Assembly (NCBI GenBank): GCA_946410505.1
Contig: CAMKAP010000040.1
Coordinates: 1-12,008 of the forward strand
DNA length: 12,008 nt
Origin: an uncultured Clostridia bacterium
GTDB taxonomy: Bacteria > Bacillota_A > Clostridia > Oscillospirales > Oscillospiraceae
Reading direction: 5' to 3'
In this document: in pieces, positions 1 through 9,100 of the stretch
How positions within the stretch are numbered: the first letter of the stretch is position 1
Layout of the letters: each line of letters starts with the position of its first letter
Notes under the pieces: model-generated
The model's database searches: none
Seen by the model: only the letters and a program-made list of their open reading frames with translations
Told to the model about the DNA's origin: nothing
Position numbers and translations under genes: made by a program

Positions 1-511
1 TCTCCGCGCCGAAGGCTTCCCGGTTCATGAAGTTGCCCCAGCGGCCGATGATCTGCCCGATCAGAAGCCCGAAGATCACCAGATCCAGCATGGCCGGCAG
101 GGGGATCTTCTTTTTCCGGCAGACGAATACCGCGCAGAGGACACCTGCGATCACGCCCCCGTAGATGGCGAGCCCGCCCTCATGCACATAGAGGATGGAG
201 ATGGGGTTTGAAAGATAATCCTCCAGCCGGAAGAGAACAAAGTACAGCCGCGCCCCCACAATGGACAGAGGGATCAGCCAGAGCATCAGATCGTAAAAAT
301 CGTCCGCCTCTATGCCGAATTCCCGGCTGTGCCTGCCGCAGTAGAGGATGGCCAGCAGAAAGCCCAGGGCAATCAGCACGCCGTAGAAATAAATGTTTCT
401 TCCGAATACGGTAAAATAGGACGGGGGATTCACGGAAAAGTTCCCCAGCATCGGAAAGCTGATGGAGGAGTCGCGCTGAATGGTCTGTATCACAGTCAGT
501 ATGGGAAACAT
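1..511 (-). CDS. lgt: Prolipoprotein diacylglyceryl transferase Lgt (3' part outside window)
   Basis: Integral membrane enzyme that moves diacylglycerol from phosphatidylglycerol to the lipobox cysteine of prolipoproteins, the first step of lipoprotein maturation. The 170 visible codons read without a stop. Seen: an N-terminal hydrophobic segment around residues 41-58 with YGVLIALGF, GARLYFV at 86-92, the Lgt hallmark HEGGLAIYGG at 110-119, another membrane segment, then GRWGNFMNREAFG at 156-168. The Arg of GRxGNF (R157) corresponds by family knowledge to the essential E. coli R143. The second essential Arg and the C-terminus lie beyond position 1. The ATG follows the ymfH stop by 3 bases and is preceded by AAGAAGG inside the last codons of ymfH, so the two are probably translationally coupled. 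It is the last visible gene of the ymfF-ymfH-lgt operon. Identity is firm; only completeness is unknown. Confidence 0.95.
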   Translation of the reverse strand, partial: MFPILTVIQTIQRDSSISFPMLGNFSVNPPSYFTVFGRNIYFYGVLIALGFLLAILYCGRHSREFGIEADDFYDLMLWLIPLSIVGARLYFVLFRLEDYLSNPISILYVHEGGLAIYGGVIAGVLCAVFVCRKKKIPLPAMLDLVIFGLLIGQIIGRWGNFMNREAFGAE

Positions 512-514
512 GGT

Positions 515-1792
515 TCAGTCCTTCTTCGGTTCCAGAATGGAGATCGCAAGGCGCTCGGGTGCGAGCGCGTCGCGCACGAAGGCCTCACATTCCGCCTTCG
601 TCACACTGTCGAGCAGCGAGATGGCGTCGAGACTGCAATAGCCCTCAAATATGCCGGAGGCCAGCGACATGCAGACGCTCCCGAAATCCTCCAGCCCGCG
701 GAGCCTGGCGCCCAGCGAAGCCCGACGGGCGCGCTCGAAGCGCTCGTCGGAAAAACCCTCTGCCGCCACGTGTGCGGCCTCGTTTTTGAGCGCCTCGAAC
801 ACCTTCTCCGGCTCCTCGCTCTCACCCTCAAGGATGAGCGTGCCGGTGCCGGAGCTGAAATAGGCCTCATAGTCGAAATCCCGGTTCAAAAGCCCCTCGG
901 CATAGAGACGGGTATAAAAGGGGGAGGAGGCGCCCACCAGCAGACGCAGGGCAAGCTGGCTCACCAGGCGCTGCCGGAGCGCAGCCTCGCCCTTCGGCGC
1001 GGGCGCGAGCTTGGAGCCGATCATGAACTGAGGCGCGGAGACTTCCGCCGCTTCCCTGCGGTACGCCTCAATCGGCAGCGTGTCCTCCGCTTCGCCGTAA
1101 TCGGGGCTCGGTACGGGGCGGTTCTCCCCGCCCAGTACCTCCTCGGCGATCTGCCGCACGCGCTCGGGGTCCACATCGCCCTCCACGCAGAGGCACATGT
1201 TGCCCGGCGCGTAGAAAGCCCGGTAGCAGGCGTGCAGGATCTCGGGCGTGATGGCCCGGATGCTCTCCACCGTACCGGCCACCCGGTCGCGAATGGGGTG
1301 GCGGGCGTAGAGCTGGCGCAGGAAGTTATAGAACAGCCGCAGCCCGGGGTCATCCTCGCCCATCAGGATTTCCTGGGCGATGATGCCCTGCTCCTTCTGC
1401 ACGGTCTCCTCCGTGAAATAGGGGGTGGAGACAAAGTGCAGCAGAAGGCGCAGGTTTTCTTCAAAGCGCTCGGTGCACTGGAAGTAGTAGCAGGTAGTGT
1501 CGTCCCCGGTGGAGGCATTGGGGTCTGCGCCGTTGGCGTTTAAGAGACTCAGCGCATTGTCGCCGTCCGGCATGTCGAACATCTTGTGCTCCAGATAGTG
1601 GGCCACGCCCGCCGGGGTATCATGCCGCTCGCCGTCCAGCGTAAAGACGCGGGCGGCCCCGCCGTAATCGGCAGCAAACATCGCAAAGAAACTGCGAAAG
1701 CCCTTCTTCGGCACCACGCACAGGCGCAGACCGTTGGGGAGCGTGTCTGTGTACAGCGTCTCCCCGATATTTGCGTATTCAGTCTTCCGCAT
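515..1792 (-). CDS. ymfH: M16 zinc metallopeptidase, YmfH-like (catalytic partner)
   Basis: 425-residue peptidase of the M16 (pitrilysin/processing peptidase) family, predicted cytosolic because no signal peptide is seen. The inverted zinc motif is intact: AHYLEHKMF gives H65, E68 and H69. A conserved Glu pair 7 residues apart (E134 in KEQ and E141 in AQEILM) matches the third-ligand region of M16 enzymes. The C-terminal half (about 235-425) has the second, inactive M16 repeat fold typical of the family. The length fits the bacterial YmfH group. The ATG lies inside the 3' end of ymfF (14-bp overlap) and has an AGGAGG-like site within the Glu-rich codons of that gene, so coupled translation is likely. 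In Bacillus the pair sits near ymfI, and databases call it EF-P 5-aminopentanol modification-associated. No EF-P gene is visible here, so the substrate is unknown. Related active/inactive M16 pairs process small peptides (for example AlbE/AlbF). Confidence 0.9.
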   Translation of the reverse strand: MRKTEYANIGETLYTDTLPNGLRLCVVPKKGFRSFFAMFAADYGGAARVFTLDGERHDTPAGVAHYLEHKMFDMPDGDNALSLLNANGADPNASTGDDTTCYYFQCTERFEENLRLLLHFVSTPYFTEETVQKEQGIIAQEILMGEDDPGLRLFYNFLRQLYARHPIRDRVAGTVESIRAITPEILHACYRAFYAPGNMCLCVEGDVDPERVRQIAEEVLGGENRPVPSPDYGEAEDTLPIEAYRREAAEVSAPQFMIGSKLAPAPKGEAALRQRLVSQLALRLLVGASSPFYTRLYAEGLLNRDFDYEAYFSSGTGTLILEGESEEPEKVFEALKNEAAHVAAEGFSDERFERARRASLGARLRGLEDFGSVCMSLASGIFEGYCSLDAISLLDSVTKAECEAFVRDALAPERLAISILEPKKD

Positions 1793-3089
1793 CCTCTTCC
1801 TCCTCTTCCGAAGAACCGTCGCCCTTCAGGAAATAGATCATGTCGCACTCGACGTTGGCGGCGATCCGGGTAACCTGCTCGCGCGTCACGTCCTCCACCA
1901 GCTCCGCCAGCTCCAGCGGGCCATACTCCAGCCCGTCCAGCGCCTGGGTCAGGTAAAAGCCCTCCAGCTCTCCCTGACTGTCCTGCATGGCACGCAGCTC
2001 GGAGGCCACGCCCTTGCGGGCGCTCTCCAGCTCTTCATCGGTGATTTCACCCTTTGCCATGGCGGCGAGCTGGGCGAGAACCTCATCCCGCACCGCCTCA
2101 AATTTATCAAAATCAATGCCCGAGGACACCAGCAGGATACCCTTGTGGGTGTCCACCAGGGAGCCGGCATAGTAGCAAAGCTGCAGCTTTTCGCGCACAT
2201 TTGCAAAGAGCTTGGAGGTGGTGCCGCCGCCGAAGCAGGCGTTAAAGACATAGAGTGCCGCCACATCCGGTTCCTCCATACTCTCACCCAGCCGGAAGCC
2301 CATCACCAGCTTGCCCTGACCCACGGCCATGGTCTCCTCCACGCAGCGGGGCCGGTCCTCCAGCGCGTTCATGCGCACGTCGGTGCCGATCTCGTAGTCC
2401 AGCTCGCCCCGCGGCAGGGTCATCAGCGCGTCGCGCAGATAGGAGATGAGCTGCTTTTCTTCGCAGCGCCCGCAGTAGAAGATTTCGATGGGACTGCTCT
2501 GCAGCAGATTCTTATAGTGCTTGGACAGCTTCGTATAGTGGATGGCCTCGCACTCGCTCTCGCCGCCGAGGCGGCTCACCGCGAAGTCCTCATAGCAGCA
2601 CATTTCCTCAATGCAGCGAAAGAGCGCGTAGCCCCGCTTGTCGTTGACACGGCTGCGGATAGTCTCCAGCATCTTCTCCCGTTCGCTGTCCACGTACCTG
2701 GGCAGGAAGAGCCCACCCCGTGTGGCGGGGGAGAGCAGCAGCTCGCCCAGCAGTTGGGTGGCCTTCTGCAGAACGCCCTTCCCCCCGGGGAGATAGTCCT
2801 CCTCCGGGATGCTGGCGTAGAAGCCCAGGCACTGGATCTCACCGATGCGGCGCACCACGGGCTCGATGGCAGTACCGTAGAGCGCTTCGAGCCGGGCGGA
2901 GATGGCCTCCATATCCGGCGAGCGGGTGGTGCCGCGGCGCAGCACATAGGGGATCAGCGCGTTCATGGCCGCCGTGTCGCGCCTGAGCTGCGTCAGCAGC
3001 GTCAAACTCAGGCAGGCTGTCTTGAATTTATCCGTGCGCAGGTGGCTGAGCCACACGCCGGGGAGTATTTCGCTTCTTGTCAGCTCCAT
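1779..3089 (-). CDS. ymfF: M16 peptidase-like protein, YmfF-like (non-catalytic partner)
   Basis: 436-residue M16-fold protein encoded directly upstream of ymfH. It resembles YmfF in the AMNALIPYVLRRGT segment (residues 41-54) and in overall two-lobed length, but has no HxxEH anywhere in the N-terminal lobe, so it should not bind catalytic zinc. By analogy with other M16 pairs it probably forms a heterodimer with YmfH and helps hold the substrate; this is inferred. Start choice: an upstream TTG would add 12 residues, but the ATG at 3089 has GGAGG 6 bases upstream, whereas the TTG has no such site, so the ATG is preferred. The C-terminus is very acidic (EEEEEDAED, residues 428-436), and these codons double as the ribosome-binding region of ymfH. 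First gene of the ymfF-ymfH-lgt operon, with its own promoter candidate in the 52-bp gap upstream. Confidence 0.9.
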   Translation of the reverse strand: MELTRSEILPGVWLSHLRTDKFKTACLSLTLLTQLRRDTAAMNALIPYVLRRGTTRSPDMEAISARLEALYGTAIEPVVRRIGEIQCLGFYASIPEEDYLPGGKGVLQKATQLLGELLLSPATRGGLFLPRYVDSEREKMLETIRSRVNDKRGYALFRCIEEMCCYEDFAVSRLGGESECEAIHYTKLSKHYKNLLQSSPIEIFYCGRCEEKQLISYLRDALMTLPRGELDYEIGTDVRMNALEDRPRCVEETMAVGQGKLVMGFRLGESMEEPDVAALYVFNACFGGGTTSKLFANVREKLQLCYYAGSLVDTHKGILLVSSGIDFDKFEAVRDEVLAQLAAMAKGEITDEELESARKGVASELRAMQDSQGELEGFYLTQALDGLEYGPLELAELVEDVTREQVTRIAANVECDMIYFLKGDGSSEEEEEDAED

Positions 3090-3095
3090 GAGGCA

Positions 3096-3100
3096 CCTCC
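3096..3100 (-). promoter_or_regulatory. Shine-Dalgarno site of ymfF
   Basis: GGAGG on the minus strand, 6 bases before the ATG at 3089. It decides the start in favour of this ATG over an in-frame TTG 36 bases further upstream. Confidence 0.85.
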
Positions 3101-3135
3101 GGGAAGAAATGATCCGTTCTTTCAACTAAATACTA

Positions 3136-3144
3136 ATTATATCA
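3136..3144 (-). promoter_or_regulatory. Extended -10 promoter of the ymfF-ymfH-lgt operon
   Basis: The minus strand reads TGATATAAT: a perfect TATAAT (3141-3136) with the extended -10 TG one base upstream. The -35 position 17 bases further up reads TACCAA, a poor match, as expected for an extended -10 promoter. Transcription would start near 3129, about 40 bases before the ymfF ATG. The TG is contributed by the TGA stop codon (3144-3142) of the glucan synthase gene. No hairpin terminator for the synthase is visible in this gap, so read-through is also possible. Confidence 0.7.
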
Positions 3145-6100
3145 TATCCCGTCAGAATTTGGTAGTGGCGGAAAAAGATTTCCTCCCGCCCGCAGATACC
3201 AGCCTGCGGAGCCGGTGTACCAGGTCCAGCCGGCCGCCTCCTCCCTGCCTGGCGCATTGCACACGTCCGCCGCAAGCACGAAGGGCTCGGCCTCATAGCG
3301 CAGGGGGGCGTGACTTTCGGGCAGCAGCATGCGCAAAACGCGCTCCGCCTCTTCCCGCCGCCCGCGCGCGTGGAGCGCCAGGGCCAGCCATACCGCCGCG
3401 TGGCTGTACTGCCCGCCGTTTTCCCGGACGCCGGGACCGTAACCGGTGATATAGCCGGGGGAGCGCTCATCCTCCGTAAAGGGCGGCCGGAAGAGCAGCA
3501 CCAGGTGCCTCTTTTCATCCACCAGTTCCCGGAGCGCCGCGTCAAGCGCCACGTCTGCATGCCGCGCGCCGCAAAAGGCCGACCAGACCTGAGGCAGCAG
3601 GTCAATGCGCTCTTCTCCGCCGAGCACGCTGCCGTCGGCCCAGTAACCCCGACGGTAAAAACGGCCGTTGAAGCTTCCCTCCGCGGCTTCGAGCGTCCTG
3701 GCTGCGAGACTGCGGTACCGCTCCGCCTCCGGATCCCGGAGGCGCTGCAAAAGCGCGGCGAAGCGCTCCGCCGTGTGGGCGAGGAAAAAGGCCATCCACA
3801 CGCTCTCACCATCCACCCGGTCAAAGCCGTCGTTCCAGTCGCCGCTGCCCATGTGCGGCAGGCCATGTTCACCGAAGCCGCGCCTCTCACAGAGTTCAAT
3901 GGCCGCCTTGGCATGGCGCAGCAGGCTCTGGGCCTTTCCCGAGGGGGAGACGCGCTCGTAGCGGTCCCGCTCCCCGGCACTCAGCGCCGGCGAGTGGAGA
4001 AAGGGCTCTTTTTTCAAGGCAAAGGCTACGTCCCCGGTGGCCTCCGTATATTCACACAGTGCCCAGGGAAGCCAGAGCAGATCGTCCGCGCAGCGGCTGC
4101 GCAGGCCCCTGTCACCCTCCGGGTGCGCATGCCACCAATGCATCACATCACCCTCAAGATACTGGTGGCGGCAGGCATCCAGAATCCGCTCCCGCGCCCA
4201 GACGGACGACAGGGGCAGAAGATTCACCGCGTCCTGCAGCTGGTCCCGGAAGCCGTAAGCACCGCCGCTCTGATAGAGGCTCGTGCGCCCCAGCAGACGG
4301 CAGCAGAGCGTCTGATAGACACTCCAGCCCTCAAGATAACGCTGAATGCCGGGATCTTTGACCAAAAAGCGCAGCTTGCCGCACATCTCGGCCCAGTAGG
4401 CTTTCGTCTCCGCAAGGGCTCTGGCGGCGTCCTCCGCCGAACAGAGCGCGGAGAGCGCCTCGCGCTCCCGACAGGTGAAGACCAGGACGGTCTCCCCTGT
4501 ACCGACTCCCTCCCAGTCCATGGCAGGGGGAAGAAAGTCTGTACGCAGTGTGCCGGGCACATTCGCGCAGGCCAGCAGCCGAAGCCCGGGCAGGTAGCTC
4601 TCCGGGTTCTCGGCAACAAAGACCCCCCCCTCCGTCCAAAGCCGGAGGCTTGCGCCATCCGGCCCCAGCGTGGGCCGCAGCGCCCAGCGCAGGGGCAGCC
4701 CGGCAGCGTCCGCAACATGCAGGATCAGCGCGCCGTCCGCGGCAAAGACCGTGGTCAGCAGCTCCCGGTCCGGCAGCGTCTTCTCGTAGCTTGCCCAGCC
4801 GCGGCCGAAACGCACCCGGCAGCGGCGCCCGTCGTTTGCGGCAAAAAGACTGATGGGCCCGTCCTCTGTCTCCGCCCAGAGGGGGAGGGCGGCCTCGACG
4901 CCGCGCAGATCCTCCACGGGCGCGCAGAGACGCATCTCCCGGGCGTTTTCCCACCAGAGAGCGGCGGGACCGCACTCCGTGACGAGGACGCCCATCCCGC
5001 CGCTGACCATCGGCAGCTGCCAGAGGCGGGGCGGCAGATCATTCATCACGGTAAAGGAGAAGCAGTCAGCCTCCCAATCATAGGCGGGAACGGTATCCCG
5101 CCGCGCATCGCTCAGCCCGGGCAGATGCAGCTCCTGGTGCTCCCGCCGCGGCTTTCCCGCAACAAAGGCGCTGCGGCTTTCGATGGCCTCCGCGCTGCCT
5201 GTCGGCGCAAAGTGTACGCCGCCGGCGCTTCCCAGCAGCGCCTCCAGCCCCAACACGCCCAGCTCCCGGCGGATCTGTGCGTGAAGCGGCTGTCGGTATT
5301 CGCCCTGCTCGTCGCTGAGAAAGACAAGATCGGCCTCCACCCCACAGCTTCTGAGCAGCAGAAAACGGCGCAGCAGCGGCAGCGCCTCTCTTGCGTCCGC
5401 CCGGCAGCACAGCAGCGGCAGATCGCCCGAAATGCCGTGAGCCCAGAGCGCCGATTTCGGCGCGGCGCCGGAAAGGGGGGCGTCCAACTGCGGCAGCAGG
5501 GCCATGGCTGCGCCTATTTCCGCCTCGGCGAGACCGAGTCTTGATGATGCGGCAGAGAGCATGCGGCCGCAGCCCGGGTCGCGCAGGATGCGCTGCGCCC
5601 CGTGCAAAGCGGCATCCGCATCAGAACCCGCGCAGAGGGCAAGACGAACAGAAGAGAGACCTTTTGCGCTCTGCTCTATCACAATCTGAAGCTTTAGAGT
5701 CGGCGGACGGAAGGTAAACTGAAAGCGACGGTCGCAGGCGACGCAGAGCCACAGCCCCGGTTTATCGCCCCTTGGCAGTCGGCGCAGCAGCAGCGCGCCG
5801 TCCCGCTCCTCCGCTGTGACGCCCAGGGCCCAGTAGGCGGGGTGCGCACGCCAGTCCTTCCCTGTGCAGAGCCGCAGAGGCAGCGTGAAATATAGAACAG
5901 AGCCCCCGGTATTATCCTCCCGCAGGTTCCATTCCCAGCACTCTCCGGCCTCTGCCGCGGCAGTGTGCAGGCGCAGGCCAGCCTCACATCCCTCCGTTCG
6001 GCACTCCCAGAACGCGCTCTCCTCGCTGAAGGACCAGAGCGCCGCCTCTCCGGCGGGAAGCAGCACGCCTGTTTTGCCGCCTGCCTCCAGACGCAGCGCG

Positions 6101-9100
6101 GGGCGGTCATAGACCATGAGATCTCCGTACATGGCGCGTATCTCCCCGCTGCTCTCGCAGCGAAGATGCCATACGCCGTTGGAGAGCAGGACGGCTGCGG
6201 GCGCGTCGTCTCTCCCACCGTGCTGCGACCAGCCCTCGGACGTGCGCCGCGGCGGACGCTCCGGCGCGCGGCTCAGTTCCCGGCGCAGTACGGCTCCGTC
6301 CGCCGGCACCCGCTCCTCCAGCAGCAGACGGCAGGCGCTCATGGCAGGGTCGGCCATAAAGCGCCGCACAACGATTCTGTCACACAGCGCGTTTGCCGCA
6401 GCAAGCACACTCATGCCCACATGGTGGGCCATGACGCAGCGCACCAACTCCCCCTCGTCCCGGCGGCAACGGGAGGGCGTGAAGTCGAGAGCCTCATAAA
6501 AGCCCAGCTCCCCACGGGCGCCGAAGCCCTCCAGTCGCCGGAGGTTCCTGACCGCCGCCGGGGCCCGGACAGCGAGGGCCAGGAAGCTGGCATAAGGCGC
6601 GATCACCAGGTCCTCGTCCTGCCCGCGCTTTAGGGAGAGCGATGCACAGCCGCTGGCTTTGTAGCGGTAGTTGAGCGATGGGTCCAGGGCATAGTAGGCG
6701 CTCTCGGAAATGCCCCAGGGCTTGCCCGCAAAGGTCTGGCGCTGCTGAGCGTAGAGACAGAAGCGGGCGCTCTCCTGCAGCAGGCTTCCCCGCTCGTAGG
6801 GGAGAAAGAGCGCCGGCATCAGGTATTCAAACATGGTGCCCGTCCAGCTGGCAAGGCCCCGGAAGCCGTCCTTCTGGAGCTGGGCGCGGCTAAGCCGCCG
6901 CCAGTGCTTTTTCGGCGCCTCTCCCCGGGCCACGGCCAGGAAGCTCGTGAGCATGGCCTCGCTTGCCATCAGATCATACCAGCCGCCGAAGCCATGCGAG
7001 GCCTCCGGGTCATAGCAGATATAAAACAGGCCGCGGTCCCGGTCGTACAGCAGGGAAAAGTCCATCTCCAGGCAGAGCGCCCCTGCTCTTTCGGCAAGGA
7101 CCGTCTCCCCAAAGTCCAGCAGGGCGCTGTGCAGCGCCGTGAGGCAGGCGCAGAGGTTGCCGCTGTCCACGGTGGAGATCACGGCCGGCTGCAGAGGCAG
7201 AAGCGTGCGCGTGTCGTACCAGTTGTAAAAGTGTCCGGCGAAACGCGGCATCCGCTCCAGCGTATCAAGGATCTGCCCGATTCGTACGGAGGCATCCCGC
7301 TTTTCCAGAATGTTTAAATCGACTGCCGATGCGAAGCTCAGCAGCGCGAGACCGATGTTTGTGGGCGACGTGCGGTGGGCGACGCCCACCGGCGGCTGCT
7401 CCTGTACGTTGTCCGGCGGGAGGAAATGCTCCTCCGCCGTGCAGAAGCGGGTATAGTAGCGCAGACTGTCCGCCGCGGCGGTACGCAGCCAGTCCCGGTC
7501 GGAGGCAGTCAGGGTGCTCTCCTTGGCTGCCGGCAGGCTCAGCGCCCAGGCGGCGACAGGGGAGAGCAGCCACAGAAGGCCCGCCGAGCGCCCGAGGATC
7601 ACGGGGGAAAGGCAGAGCAGCGCCAGAGCCGGCAGAAGCCCCGGCCACATCCCGACCAGGTGTGTCCACAGCCCGGCGCTGCCATGCTCGGCCTGAGCGG
7701 CGGTCTGCCACTGCAGCAGCCGCCGATGGCTGAGTGTCATCCGCCAGAGAGCCATCGCGGCGGCGCTCAGGCAGATCCAGCTCTCATAAGGCAGCAGCCA
7801 GAGCCGCAGGGAGCACTGGACGATGGCGCCGCCAAGACCGGTCAGCAGCCGCGCATAATGCCGCGGGCGCGGGCGGTCCGCCCGGCGGAGACCGCTCTGG
7901 GCAATGGCGCGGAAAAGACTCACGGTAAGCGCCAGCAGCGCTGCCGCCGCCGACAGCGCCAGGGGATGCCCCGGCAGCAGAAAGCCAGCCAGGATGGCGG
8001 CCAGGGTCATGGGCGGCAGGAGACTCCGCCGCAGACTGTCGAAGAGACGCCAGCGGTCAATGGCCGAGAGGACGGGGGAAAAGAGAAAAGGAAGATTTTG
8101 CCAGTCACCCCGCACCCAGCGGTGCAGGCGGCGGTAGTAGGCCAGAGGTCGGGAGGGGAAACGGTCGGAGAAGGACACGTCCCCCACAAAACCGCCGCGC
8201 AGCAGCGCGCCCTCCGGCGCGTCGTGGGAGAGGACGTGCCCCTCGGGGAGGTGCCGCTCGCTGCACAGCAGCAGCGCGCGCAGGTCGATCAGACCCTTAC
8301 CCGCAAAGCCGCCCCGGTCGAAGGCGTCCATATACAGTTCGCTGCACACGCCGCCGTAGGGGTCTGAGCCGCCGGGACCGGCGAAGGCCAGCGCAAAATC
8401 GGTGGCGTTGGCGCTGTGCAGCTCTGTGTCCAGCCGGGGGTGGAGGATCGCATGCCCGGCGACGACCACCGCCCGCTCCTCGTCCAGCTTGGGACGGCAG
8501 AGCGGGTGGAGCATGGTTCCGATCAGCTCTCCCGCAGCGCCGGGATAAAGACGGGTGTCGGCGTCCAGCGTGAGCAAAAAACGGGTTCCCGCGAGCGCAT
8601 CCCGGTCGCCGGTGAGCGTGAGCGAGGATTCCCGGTCCGACAGCAGGCGCGCAAGCTCCAGCAGCGCGCCGCGCTTGCGTTCCCAACCGCTCCAGCGCTC
8701 TCCGTCAAAGCGCCGCGGGCGGCTGAACAGATAAAAACCGCCGGTGTACAGGCGATTGAGCCGGTGAATTTCCTCCCGGGCGGCAGAGAGAATGGCCGCA
8801 TCCTCCTCCCGCGTCTCTGTCGCTGCTTCCGGCAGATCGGCCAGAAGCCCGAAGCGCAGGTTGCGTCCCTCCGTGCGGCAGGCAAATCGCAGCTCCTCCA
8901 GCCGCCTGACCGCTGTACGGGCGCTTTCCGGGTCCGTCAGCAGCACGGACAGGACGCAGAGCGTGCGCCCCTCGACGGGAACGCCGTCTGTGAGGTCCAG
9001 CCGGGGCAGGCGCCGGGGCGGCAGCAGACGCAGCAGAATCGCGTCCAGGAGCCGTTTGATCAGCTCCGATACGGGCAGAAGCAGCAGCAGCGCGGCCGGG

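Noticed and set aside
3090..3125. TTG at 3125 as start of ymfF (12 extra residues)
   Set aside because: The ATG at 3089 has an ideal GGAGG; the TTG also lies almost at the predicted transcription start, leaving no leader for ribosome binding.
329..5544. Long plus-strand open frames opposite the peptidase and glucan synthase genes (329-1543, 1734-3449, 3310-5544)
   Set aside because: They lie antisense to genes with clear family motifs. Their products are low-complexity, rich in Arg, Gln, Gly and Ala with no recognisable domains, as expected from the antisense frame of GC-rich coding DNA.
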